Translations under genes and position numbers: made by a program
Source of the DNA: Desulfacinum sp.
Lineage (GTDB): Bacteria; Desulfobacterota; Syntrophobacteria; Syntrophobacterales; DSM-9756
Length of the DNA: 41,476 bases
Direction: 5' to 3'
NCBI GenBank assembly: GCA_014359885.1
Contig: JACIYN010000004.1
Coordinates: 1 to 41,476 of the forward strand
Notes under the pieces: generated by a model
Databases searched by the model: none
Told to the model about the DNA's origin: nothing
Seen by the model: only the letters and a program-made list of their open reading frames with translations
Shown here: one piece after another, positions 8,482-16,036 of the stretch
Numbering within the stretch: position 1 is the first letter of the stretch
Layout: every line of letters begins with the position of its first letter

Positions 8482-9762
8482 CTATCCGAAGATCCAGTTG
8501 GGAACGAAGAGCACCAGCTGCGGGAAGAAGACCAGGACCACGATCACCGCCACGACGGCCGCGGCGAACGGCCAGCTCTCCCGGATGTATTCCTCGATGG
8601 AACATTCCATGATGCTGCACACCGAATACATGGAAACGCCCACGGGCGGGGTCAGAAGCCCGATGGCGCAGGTGAGCACCATCACCACGCCGAAGTAGAC
8701 CAGGTCCACGCCCACGTGGGCCATGATGGGCACCAGGATGGAGGTGAGCAGCAAAATGATCACCGTGGAGTCCACGATCATCCCCAGCACCAGCAGAAAT
8801 GCCAGGACGATGGCCGTGATGGCGTGTCGGTCCTCGCTGAAGTTCAGGAGCACCTGGGAAAGGGTCTGGGGGATCATCTCCCAGGTGATGCCGTAGCTGA
8901 TGAGGCCCGAAAGGGCGATGAGAAACATGATCATGCCCACGTCCATCACCGTGAACCGCACGGCCGAGACGAACTTTTCCCAGGTGAGTTCCCGGTAGGC
9001 CGCCACACCCACCACCAGGGCGTAGATGGAAGCGAAGGAGCCCGCTTCCGAGGGGACCAGCAGGCCGAAGCGAAGGCCCACGATGAGGATGAAGGGGAAG
9101 AGCAGGGCCCAGAGGCTCCGCACCGCCGTGGTGATCACGTCGCCCAGGGGGGCCCTGGAAGGCCGTTCCGGCGCGTAGCCCTTGGCGCGGGCCGTCATGG
9201 AAACGGCTGCCATGAGAAAGATCATCATGAGGAGGCCGGGGACGATGCCGCCGGCGAAGAGCCTGCCGATGGAGACCTCCCCGATGCTGCCGTAGAGCAC
9301 CAGGCCGATGCCCGGCGGGATGGCGACGGTGATGAGGCCGGTGAACCCGTTGATCCCGGCGGCGTATCCCCGGGAGTAGCCCCGTTTGACCATCTCCGGG
9401 CCCAGGATCCGGCACTGCATGGATGCGTCGGCGATGGCCGACCCGGACACGCCTCCCATGAGGGTGCTCAGCACCACGCTGGTCTGGGCCAGCCCGCCGT
9501 GCATGTGGCCCGCCAGCACCGAGGACAGGGCCATGAGGCGGGACGTGATGCCGGTGTTGTTCAGGAGGTTGCCGGCGAAGATGAACATGGGGATGGCGAG
9601 CAGGGCGAAGTTTTGCGTTTCCGCCAGGATGAGCTGGGCCGGCATGGTGAAGGGCAGGCTGGGCTGCTGGACGAAGAAGACGAACCCGGAGATGCCGATG
9701 GCGAAGGCCACGGGCATGCCGAGAAGCAGGAGGAAGACAAAGACGATGAAAACCCAAAGCAT
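8482..9762 (-). CDS. dctM: TRAP transporter large permease subunit
   Basis: Integral membrane subunit of a tripartite ATP-independent periplasmic transporter, 426 residues, with about 12 hydrophobic segments as usual for DctM. Family sequence features are present (AGNLLNNTGI, GGVSGSAIADA, TPPVGVSMY near the C-terminus). It uses the sodium or proton gradient to import the substrate delivered by DctP. The start ATG at 9762 follows a CGGAGA ribosome site. The gene follows dctQ by 15 bp and precedes the LarA-like gene by 15 bp, so all are probably co-transcribed. That tight link suggests the imported hydroxyacid is the LarA substrate. Confidence 0.95.
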   Translation of the reverse strand: MLWVFIVFVFLLLLGMPVAFAIGISGFVFFVQQPSLPFTMPAQLILAETQNFALLAIPMFIFAGNLLNNTGITSRLMALSSVLAGHMHGGLAQTSVVLSTLMGGVSGSAIADASMQCRILGPEMVKRGYSRGYAAGINGFTGLITVAIPPGIGLVLYGSIGEVSIGRLFAGGIVPGLLMMIFLMAAVSMTARAKGYAPERPSRAPLGDVITTAVRSLWALLFPFILIVGLRFGLLVPSEAGSFASIYALVVGVAAYRELTWEKFVSAVRFTVMDVGMIMFLIALSGLISYGITWEMIPQTLSQVLLNFSEDRHAITAIVLAFLLVLGMIVDSTVIILLLTSILVPIMAHVGVDLVYFGVVMVLTCAIGLLTPPVGVSMYSVCSIMECSIEEYIRESWPFAAAVVAVIVVLVFFPQLVLFVPNWIFG

Positions 9763-9777
9763 GGGAGTCTCCGGCGG

Positions 9778-10296
9778 TTAGGGTCGTGAAGCGGCGTGCT
9801 CGGCGGTCGGCCCGCCCTCGGTTTTCCATCTTCCCACGGCGACCCGTCCCTTGATGAGGGTCGTGATGAGCAGCAGGAAGCTCCCCACGGGCACGCTCAG
9901 GGTCACCCACATGTAGCTGAACCCCGGGATCCCCTGGAAGGTCCGGAACCGGCTGGTGTAGCTGAGCTTGATGCCGTAGACGATGAGAAAGACCAGGAAG
10001 GCCGTGATGACCAGATAGTTGAAGATTTCAATGGCGGTCTGGACCCGCGGGGGGAATTTCCGGACCAGGGCTTCCACCCGGATGTGCTTGTCCTTGCGGA
10101 GGGCGATGTCCGCACTGAAAAAGGCCGTCCAGGCGAAGAGGAACGTGGCCATGTCCATGCCCCAGCCCAGGGGGTGCCCCACCGTACGGGCCACGCCGCT
10201 GGCAAAGATCAGGACCATGATGGCGACCAGAAAGACTCCGGCCGCCAGCTCTTCGCCCTTGCACACAAGGTCGTAGATTTTCTTGATTCGTTCCAT
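9778..10296 (-). CDS. dctQ: TRAP transporter small permease subunit
   Basis: Four-helix membrane subunit of the TRAP system, 172 residues, of normal length. Hydrophobic segments lie around residues 17-35, 48-66, 89-109 and 130-152. The usual motif before helix 3 (ALRKDKHIRVEAL) is conserved. The start ATG at 10296 has GAGG upstream. A 90-bp gap containing a perfect 12-bp hairpin separates it from dctP; dctM follows after 15 bp. Confidence 0.93.
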   Translation of the reverse strand: MERIKKIYDLVCKGEELAAGVFLVAIMVLIFASGVARTVGHPLGWGMDMATFLFAWTAFFSADIALRKDKHIRVEALVRKFPPRVQTAIEIFNYLVITAFLVFLIVYGIKLSYTSRFRTFQGIPGFSYMWVTLSVPVGSFLLLITTLIKGRVAVGRWKTEGGPTAEHAASRP

Positions 10297-10347
10297 GGGG
10301 ATCCTCGGCCTCCGCGCCCGGGAGATCCAAGAGGGGCGGCTGGGGAA

Positions 10348-10375
10348 GTCGCCGCCGGGGATTCCCGGCGGCGAC
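10348..10375 (-). promoter_or_regulatory. intercistronic hairpin between dctP and dctQ
   Basis: Perfect 12-bp stem (GTCGCCGCCGGG / CCCGGCGGCGAC) with a 4-base loop, starting 11 bp after the dctP stop. No U-tract follows it. Such hairpins can stabilise the binding-protein message or partially terminate transcription, giving more DctP than membrane subunits. Confidence 0.75.
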
Positions 10376-10386
10376 CGCGACGTCCG

Positions 10387-11382
10387 CTATTCCTTGATTT
10401 CAGCCAGTTCCTTGTAAATCGTGTCCCGGGCCTCCAGGAGGTTCAGCTTTTCGTAGGCCGCCTTGCCCGCCGCCTTGAAGGCTTCCAGGTCCACGTCCGA
10501 GATGACGGTCATGCCCTTCTGCTGGACGATCTGCTTCACCTTTTCGGTGTTTTCCTGGATCATGTAGGAAGTCTGCAGCCCCGCCCGGTCGCATTCCTCC
10601 ACCAGGATCTTCTGGTATTCCTCGGGCAGGCTGTTGAACCACTGGCTGCTGATGACCTGGAAGTTGATGAGCAGGAAGTGGCCCGTTTCGTTCACGTACT
10701 TGAGGACTTCGTAAAGCTTGCCGGCGGTGATGTTGTCGTAGACCAGCTCGGCCCCGTCCACGGCGCCCTGCTGCAGCGCGGTGTAGATCTCACCGAAGTT
10801 CAGCGCCGTGGGCACGGCCCCCAGGGCCCTCACCGATTCCTGCCAGATGGGCGCCGGAGGGGTGCGGATGCGCAGGCCCTTGAGGTCTTCGGGCTTGCGG
10901 ATCGGCTTGTTGGTCATGAAGTGGCGGAAGCCCTGCACCCAGTTGAAGCTGAGCACCTTGAAGCCGAACTGGTCTTCCAGTTGCTTTTCCCACTTCTTGA
11001 TGGTGGGGCACTTGTTGAGCTTGATCACCTCTTCGATGCTGCTCACGAAATAGGGAGCGTTCATGACGGCGATGCCCGGCACGTAGTTGCCCAGCCGTGC
11101 CGAGTCGGTGTTCTGTCCCACGGGAACACCCTGGCGGACCTGCTCCAGGATGTCTTCCTCCACGCCCAGCTGGGAGCTGTGGAAGACCTTGATTTCCAGT
11201 TCGCCGTTGGTTCGTTCCTTGACCCTTTGGGCCCATTTGAGGAACCCGGCATGGTAGGGGTGGGTGGGGCCCAGCACGTGGTTGAAGCGCAGTTCATACT
11301 TGGCCTTGGCCTGGGCGGTGGGGCTCAGCGCCAGCACCAGGGCCGCCAGCAAAACGGTGACGAATGCAAACCTGCGAGCCAT
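10387..11382 (-). CDS. dctP: TRAP transporter substrate-binding protein, DctP family
   Basis: Periplasmic solute-binding protein, 331 residues. An N-terminal signal peptide is clear (MARR start, hydrophobic stretch about residues 5-20, AQA cleavage region near 24). The family signature around LKGLRIRTPPAPIW includes the arginine that normally binds the ligand carboxylate, followed by NFGEIYTALQQGAVDGAE. The frame is open 69 codons further upstream, but the ATG at 11382 has a strong AGGAGGT 5 bases before it and begins the signal peptide. It is the first gene of the transport operon, preceded by a promoter that holds the putative operator. The ligand is likely a sugar acid or other hydroxy-carboxylate. 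Confidence 0.94.
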   Translation of the reverse strand: MARRFAFVTVLLAALVLALSPTAQAKAKYELRFNHVLGPTHPYHAGFLKWAQRVKERTNGELEIKVFHSSQLGVEEDILEQVRQGVPVGQNTDSARLGNYVPGIAVMNAPYFVSSIEEVIKLNKCPTIKKWEKQLEDQFGFKVLSFNWVQGFRHFMTNKPIRKPEDLKGLRIRTPPAPIWQESVRALGAVPTALNFGEIYTALQQGAVDGAELVYDNITAGKLYEVLKYVNETGHFLLINFQVISSQWFNSLPEEYQKILVEECDRAGLQTSYMIQENTEKVKQIVQQKGMTVISDVDLEAFKAAGKAAYEKLNLLEARDTIYKELAEIKE

Positions 11383-11584
11383 TGGAAACCTCCTGTCTGT
11401 GAGTGCACTTGGGTGGATCGGACCTGTCTTTCGTAGCCCAAAGCGGTGGATCATCGCAACGCCATCACCCCCCCTTTTGGCTTCCCGAAGGCCGGTGGGG
11501 CGGGGTGGTGGGGCCGTCGGTCCGCGTCTTGTGGTGGCTCGACGGAGTCTCCAGGAGCTTGAAGACTGCCGTCTTACCTCGCAT

Positions 11585-11614
11585 ATCATATCTGATATAT
11601 CAGATCAACCCCAA
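11585..11614 (-). promoter_or_regulatory. candidate promoter of the dctPQM-larA-like-gntR operon
   Basis: On the minus strand TTGGGG (11614-11609), an 18-bp spacer and TATGAT (11590-11585). The palindrome at 11590-11605 fills the spacer, so a bound repressor would block RNA polymerase. Judged by eye only. Confidence 0.45.
11590..11605. promoter_or_regulatory. putative operator of the GntR/FCD regulator, copy 1
   Basis: Perfect 16-bp palindrome ATCTGATATATCAGAT, AT-rich in a GC-rich region and located in the dctP promoter. The partner site lies at 6440-6455 before the SDR-kinase genes. I saw no third copy in the window. Confidence 0.7.
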
Positions 11615-11677
11615 AAGGATCCCCCTTCGGCAGGTCGCTCCCGCGCAAGGGGGAGCCCACGACTTATCGGCAGCTAG

Positions 11678-11796
11678 ATGGGACGATTCTTTCCCATGGA
11701 CAGGTCCTGAAGGGCGGGCGGCAAGCCCGCCCCTATCAAAAAGGCACGGACCCCTTGTGCAGGGGCGGGGTTTATCCCCGCCCGCTGATCACGCGG
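11678..11796. repeat. composite palindromic repeat, copy 1
   Basis: Begins GGGACGATTCTTTCCCATGG, continues with ACAGGTCCTGAAGGGCGGGC, has one hairpin (GGGCGGGC/GCCCGCCC) and ends with GGGGCGGGGTTTATCCCCGC plus CCGCTGAT. The same layout and most of the sequence recur at 15363-15500. Confidence 0.75.
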
Positions 11797-11852
11797 TGTA
11801 AGAGATACCCGAAGAAAAAATGGCTATGAGATTTCAGCTTTCGGGCACGTTC

Positions 11853-12596
11853 CTACCAGAAGGATGCCCGGTACCAGGCGGGAAGACGGTCCGCGGCCCG
11901 GTTGAGCTGGGCGTCCAAGCGGCGGCAGTCCGGCTCGTGGCGGGCCACCAGGTTCCGGAAGGCCCCATCGTGGCGCAGGTGCCGGCTGTGGCACAGCTCG
12001 TGGACGATGACCAGCCGGGCCAGCGGCCGGGGAAGGAGGAGGATCGCCGCGTTGAGGCTCACGGTGCCCCGGCTGGAATAGCTCCCCCAGCGCGTCTTCT
12101 GGGTGGCGATCCGGACCGTCGCATAGGAAAGGCCCGTTTCCCGGCTGAGGGCGTCCACCCAGGGGGGCAGGACCCGTTTCGCCTCCTCCCTCAGCCACCG
12201 GCGAAGGAGCCGGCAGCAGAGGGGCACCTGGGAAAGGTCCCCGTAAAGGCGGATGCGCGGCTCGGGCCGGTGGCGCCAGGAAATCTCCACGCTCCCCGGC
12301 GGGCCGGGAAGGGTGGCGACCGTCCAGACGGTGCCCACGGCCTGGAGATCGATCCTTTCGGGGAGCACGTCGGGGCGGCTCAGGTGGCTTCGCCGGGCCT
12401 CCAGGCCGGCCAGGCCCTCTTCGATCCAGCGGCGGTGCCGGTCCAGGATCCGGGGAAGGCAGCGCCGGTCGAAGCCCCGGGGGACGGTGAGCACCAGGCC
12501 CGCTTCCGGAACAATCCGGAGCGTCACCCGCTTGGCCCGGGCGTTTTCCTTGATCCGGCACGGAGGCGGCCAGGGAATGCCTTTTTCTTTCTTCAT
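11853..12596 (-). CDS. YgjP-like (DUF45) zinc metallopeptidase
   Basis: M48-related metallopeptidase domain protein of the YgjP/DUF45 family, 247 residues. The zinc motif HELCH is at residues 199-203, with a further histidine H209 (HLRHD) as probable third ligand. The family block TRWGSYSSRGTVSLN precedes it at 168-182. No signal peptide, so cytosolic. Its ATG overlaps the TGA of recD (ATGA), indicating co-expression with recD. YgjP-type proteins are often found beside restriction or DNA-repair genes, but their substrate is not known. Here coupling to recD is the main clue. Confidence 0.88.
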   Translation of the reverse strand: MKKEKGIPWPPPCRIKENARAKRVTLRIVPEAGLVLTVPRGFDRRCLPRILDRHRRWIEEGLAGLEARRSHLSRPDVLPERIDLQAVGTVWTVATLPGPPGSVEISWRHRPEPRIRLYGDLSQVPLCCRLLRRWLREEAKRVLPPWVDALSRETGLSYATVRIATQKTRWGSYSSRGTVSLNAAILLLPRPLARLVIVHELCHSRHLRHDGAFRNLVARHEPDCRRLDAQLNRAADRLPAWYRASFW

Positions 12597-14515
12597 CGCG
12601 GGGTCCTGCGGGTGGAGGGAAAGAGGCGCTCATGGAGGCCGGAGGTGCGTTGGGTCCGCCGGGAGACGGCAGCCTGGAGCCGTTCGGCCGATCCCCAGAT
12701 CTCCACGGCCCGTCTCGCCCGGGTGACGGCCGTGTAGATGAGTTCCCGGGTGAGGACCCGGGAATCTTCGGGCGGAAGAAGGAGGAGCACCTCGTCCAAT
12801 TCCGATCCCTGGGACTTGTGGACCGTCATGGCGTAGGCCGTCTCGTGGGGGGGGAGCCGCAGGGGGCGGACCTTCCGCAAGTGTCCGTCGGGGGCCCGGA
12901 ACCAGGCGTAGAGGCGCCCGTCCCTTTCGTCCGGCCAGAAGAGCCCCACATCCCCGTTGAAGAGCTGAAGGTCGTAGTCGTTTCGGGTGATGAGAACGGG
13001 CTTTCCTTTGACGGGACGGGATCCGGCCCCGTGCCGTGCCGTGCCGCTCAAGGCCTCTTCCACGGCCCCGTTGACGGCCGCCGCCCCCGCCGGGCCTTCC
13101 CGGAGGGCGCAGAGGATCCGGAACGCGTCCAGGCGGGCCAGGGCCTCTTCCACTCCCGCCGCTTCCGAAACGGGAGCGAACCGCTCCCGGGCCACCCGGC
13201 CGAGCTCCTGGGGAAGCCGTAGGGCGGGGACGGCCCGGAGCCGAACTTCGGGGGCGCGGTTGGTGTCGGAGGCGTTTTCCTCTCCCGGCCCCGAAAGGGG
13301 TGGGAGCTCGCCGCCGTCCCGGATGGCGGCCGCCAGCCGGCCGATCCCGCCTTTTTCGTGGAACCGGTAGCTTTTCCTCAAAAAGACCGTGCAGTCGTCC
13401 AGGGGTGAGGGCGCTTCCCGTGGGTTTTCCGATTCCGCCGGGACCTCCATCCCGGTGGCCGCGCGGATCCGTTCCCGCCACCGCTCGCTGTAGGCGGGCG
13501 TTCGGCCCCGGCCGCACAGGTCGGCGAAGACGCTCCCGGCTTCCACGGACGCCAATTGGTCCTTGTCCCCCAGGAGGATGAGGCGCGCGTGGGGAGGAAG
13601 CGCCGCAACGGTTCGGGCCATGAGGGGAAGATCGATCATGGACGCCTCGTCGATCACCAGAACATCCACGTGCAGGGGGTTTTCCGGGTTGTGGCGCGGA
13701 ACGGACCGGCCTTCGCGGATGCCGATGAGCCGGTGGAGGGTCACGGCCGCCCGCGGGAGATCCCGCAGGAAAGGGACGTCTTCCGCAAAGGACGGATTCT
13801 TCTGGAGCGATTCGGTGATGCGGGCCGCCGCCTTTCCCGTGGGGGCCGCCAGGGCCGCCCGGAGGGGCCGCCCGGGGCGGAGGGCCTGCAGGATGGCAAG
13901 AACGGCCTTGACCGTGTGGGTCTTTCCCGTGCCGGGGCCTCCCGAGATGATACAAAGCCGCTTCATGGCCGCCACGGCGGCGGCCGCCCGCTGCCAGTCC
14001 ACCCCGCCGGGCGGGTCGGGGGCGGGAAAGAGCCGGTCCAGGTGGGGGCGGAGCGCGGCCGGTTCCACGTCCGTCCAGCCTTCCGCCCGTTCCAGAAGGC
14101 GCCGGGCCAGGTCCTCTTCGAAGGCCCAGTAGCGGGTGAGGTAGACCCGGGTGCCGTCCAGGACCAGCGGCGTGAGGGAGTGACGGGGGATGGGTGACGG
14201 GTCATGGGTCCAGGCCGCGGCGGGCGATGCCGATACGGCCGGGGACCGGCGAAGGGCGTCCAGCCATTCCGCCAGGGGCGGGGCCGGAACCGCGCCGCCT
14301 TCGGCCGGCGAATCGGCGAAAAGGCGCCTTCCCGCAAAGTGGGAAAGATCCACGCACACATCGCCTTCCGCCACCCGAAGGCTTGCAAGGGCCGCGGCGA
14401 GGAGAACGGCTTCCGTGTCGTCTCCGGAAACCCGCCCCACCCAGCGGGCGAACTGCCAGTCCAGGCTCCGCAGCCATCCCTTCTGCACCCGTTCCTTCAG
14501 CCGCTCCAGGATCAT
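12593..14515 (-). CDS. recD: exodeoxyribonuclease V alpha subunit (RecD helicase)
   Basis: Superfamily 1B 5'-3' DNA helicase subunit of RecBCD, 640 residues, similar in length to E. coli RecD (608). The Walker A motif GGPGTGKT is at residues 192-199, a Walker B-like VLVIDEASM follows, and motif VI region MTVHKSQGSELDEV lies near the C-terminus. An N-terminal RecD domain interacts with RecC/RecB in the known complex. The frame extends 45 codons upstream; the ATG at 14515 is chosen from the family N-terminus and the upstream AAGGGTGAA. It is separated from recB by about 3.7 kb of foreign-looking DNA, whereas recC and recB are nearly adjacent to each other. It therefore needs its own promoter, probably within 14516-15018. 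Confidence 0.95.
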   Translation of the reverse strand: MILERLKERVQKGWLRSLDWQFARWVGRVSGDDTEAVLLAAALASLRVAEGDVCVDLSHFAGRRLFADSPAEGGAVPAPPLAEWLDALRRSPAVSASPAAAWTHDPSPIPRHSLTPLVLDGTRVYLTRYWAFEEDLARRLLERAEGWTDVEPAALRPHLDRLFPAPDPPGGVDWQRAAAAVAAMKRLCIISGGPGTGKTHTVKAVLAILQALRPGRPLRAALAAPTGKAAARITESLQKNPSFAEDVPFLRDLPRAAVTLHRLIGIREGRSVPRHNPENPLHVDVLVIDEASMIDLPLMARTVAALPPHARLILLGDKDQLASVEAGSVFADLCGRGRTPAYSERWRERIRAATGMEVPAESENPREAPSPLDDCTVFLRKSYRFHEKGGIGRLAAAIRDGGELPPLSGPGEENASDTNRAPEVRLRAVPALRLPQELGRVARERFAPVSEAAGVEEALARLDAFRILCALREGPAGAAAVNGAVEEALSGTARHGAGSRPVKGKPVLITRNDYDLQLFNGDVGLFWPDERDGRLYAWFRAPDGHLRKVRPLRLPPHETAYAMTVHKSQGSELDEVLLLLPPEDSRVLTRELIYTAVTRARRAVEIWGSAERLQAAVSRRTQRTSGLHERLFPSTRRTPR

Positions 14516-14632
14516 GTCTTCACCCTTCCAGCACCGATCCGTCCGCCGTCCGTTCCCCATCGACGCCGCCCGTCCGGGGCCGCGCTTCAACATTCCCAGC
14601 CTAGTTTGGCGCCAATCGTCCCCTCCGTGCAA

Positions 14633-14648
14633 GCAGACAATTGTCTGC
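14633..14648. promoter_or_regulatory. perfect palindrome upstream of recD
   Basis: GCAGACAATTGTCTGC, about 118 bp upstream of the recD ATG. Its length and AT centre suit a dimeric repressor site. No regulator gene is adjacent, so the role is open. Confidence 0.4.
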
Positions 14649-14718
14649 ACGCAAAGTCGTGCGCAGCGACTCTGGCCTTGCCGGGTCAGGCGGTGTTGTC
14701 CCCTGCATCCAGGCGCCA

Positions 14719-14750
14719 GGTAGGGGCGGGGTTTATCCCCGCCCGCCGCC
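14719..14750. repeat. GGGGTTTATCCCC-type palindrome
   Basis: GTAGGGGCGGGGTTTATCCC followed by CGCCCGCC. Same core as at 11761, 15467 and 33537. Confidence 0.75.
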
Positions 14751-15018
14751 CGCTGTTTCCAGACCCGAACGCTCTCTCGGTTCGGTGCCCTGCGCCTGCC
14801 TGCCCCTGGGCGTGCCTTCGAATCCGCGAACGGTGGGGGCGAAGATCCATCACGCTCACCTTTCCGCCCCCGGACTTTCTTGACAATCCTCTCGCAGAAC
14901 CTAACTTAGTCGTGCAAATTCAACCAAATACAAATCTCACGGCTCCTTCTTCATTCTCTCACTGCCGCTGCGCGGCGTCAGGGGGGCAGGTCTTTATTCA
15001 GTGAGAAAGGAGGACGAA

Positions 15019-15360
15019 ATGGAAGAACGCATCAAACTGTGGGACAGAATCAAACGAGGCATGGAAGCCGGGTTCGATGCGGCCATCGCGTCCGTCCACA
15101 AGATCACTGAAAAGGCGGGAGAGGGCATTGAGCTTACCCGACTCCGACGCGAAAAGGCCAGGCTGGAGACGGAGGTCACCCGGCGATTGGCGGAGCTTGG
15201 AAACAAGGTCTATGAAAAGATATCGGCCGAGCGCCTTGACCACATTGCCGAGGAATTGGGGATCAAGGATCTGCTCATCGAGGTTGCCCAAGACGAGGCG
15301 CGCATGGTCGATATCGACCGCCGGATCAAGAAGGAACTCGAAAGGTCCGGCAAGAACTAG
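15019..15360 (+). CDS. small coiled-coil protein, function unknown
   Basis: A 113-residue hydrophilic protein. The ATG at 15019 follows AGAAAGGAGG by 5 bases, a strong ribosome site; a GTG six codons upstream is rejected for that reason. It has no signal peptide or membrane segment. Most of the chain reads as charged amphipathic helix (LRREKARLETEVTRRLAELG), with heptad-like spacing of leucines, so a coiled coil or helical bundle is likely. I do not recognise a named family. Codon use is like the host genes, unlike the cassette genes downstream, so it is probably a resident gene. It is divergent from recD, and a composite repeat begins at its stop codon. Confidence 0.75.
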   Translation: MEERIKLWDRIKRGMEAGFDAAIASVHKITEKAGEGIELTRLRREKARLETEVTRRLAELGNKVYEKISAERLDHIAEELGIKDLLIEVAQDEARMVDIDRRIKKELERSGKN

Positions 15361-15362
15361 AT

Positions 15363-15500
15363 CGGATTGGGACAATTCTTTCTCATGGACAGGTCCTGAA
15401 GGCCGGGCGCAAACCCCGCCCCTATAAAACCCCATGGACCCGCTGCCGGAACCCATGGGCCTCCTGTGTAGGGGCGGGGTTTATCCCCGCCCGCTCATCG
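15363..15500. repeat. composite palindromic repeat, copy 2
   Basis: Same order as copy 1 at 11678-11796: GGGACAATTCTTTCTCATGG, ACAGGTCCTGAAGG, a short hairpin, then GTAGGGGCGGGGTTTATCCC and CGCCCGCTCATCG. It starts immediately after the stop of the coiled-coil gene and has about 20 extra bases in the middle, including a GAACCCATGGGCC inverted piece. Confidence 0.75.
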
Positions 15501-15636
15501 CTTCCAAGTCAACCAGCCGGGCGACACCTCAAGGCCCCGCACCCAGTTTGGCCCCGTTTGGCCCTCCACGCAAGACAGATGCGGGCAAAGCGAACATATT
15601 TCTTCTTTCGATAGGTCCGCGAAGGGGATGGGGGGC

Positions 15637-15861
15637 TTACAGGTTGTCAAGCGGACTGCGTGCCTTTGTCTTCAGTTCCCGGACCACGTGTGTATAGATC
15701 ATCGTCGTCTCGATGCTTTTGTGGCCCAGGAGTTCTTGGATTTCGCGGATATCCGTACCGTTCATCAAGAGGTGGGTTGCAAAGCTGTGTCGAAGAGCGT
15801 GCGCCGAGGCGCGTTTGGTGAGCGATTCTCCACAATCTCCGTAGCACCGCCTTTTCCTTGA
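15637..15861 (-). pseudogene. 3' remnant of an integron-type tyrosine recombinase (IntI-like)
   Basis: The minus-strand frame encodes the last ~74 residues of a tyrosine recombinase and ends at TAA 15639-15637. It contains the box II arginine and histidine ([12 protein letters not shown]), the later histidine (ELLGH) and the nucleophilic tyrosine (TTMIYTHV). The C-terminal tail ARSPLDNL resembles the SPLD tail of integron integrases more than XerC/XerD. The frame hits a stop at 15864-15862 and no N-terminal or core-binding domain precedes it, so about three quarters of the gene is gone. Orientation is right for an integron: the integrase points away from the cassettes that follow on the plus strand. 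It is inactive as it stands. Confidence 0.8.
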
Positions 15862-16036
15862 TCAGGTTAACCGAGATCATGAGTCCGGCCACCGCGTTTT
15901 GTCTTTGTTATGATTGACAATAAGACACTTGAGAGGTAGCGTACTATGCTATGCGTGACGACGACAACCTTGCCAACGGAGATTGTGTAGAATAGCAAGT
16001 TGTGCTTCAGTAAGAATGATAAGGGGAAATGTAATA

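Larger units (their letters stand above)
11383..11852. other. 470-bp intergenic region: dctP leader, promoter and repeat
   Basis: No gene seen. It holds a 200-base dctP leader, the promoter and operator near 11585-11614, and a composite palindromic repeat at about 11678-11796 that is shared with 15363-15500. Confidence 0.7.
14516..15018. other. 503-bp divergent intergenic region between recD and a small plus-strand gene
   Basis: No gene seen. It contains a perfect 16-bp palindrome (14633-14648), a GGGGTTTATCCCC-type palindrome at 14720-14750, and an AT-richer stretch at 14880-14960. Promoters for recD (minus) and the coiled-coil gene (plus) should lie here, but no convincing -35/-10 pair was found. 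Confidence 0.6.

Noticed and set aside
14600..15580. Weakly similar stretches CCTAGTTTGGCGCC...CAAGCAGA (near 14600) and CCCAGTTTGGCCCC...CAAGACAGA (near 15540), possible direct repeats flanking the coiled-coil gene
   Set aside because: Similarity is only about 70% over ~33 bp by eye, too weak to call a duplication without alignment statistics.
15637..15861. Remnant considered as XerC/XerD or a phage integrase
   Set aside because: The box II and tyrosine motifs alone cannot decide, but the SPLD tail, orientation and adjoining attC-like sites favour an integron integrase. Kept as probable, not certain.
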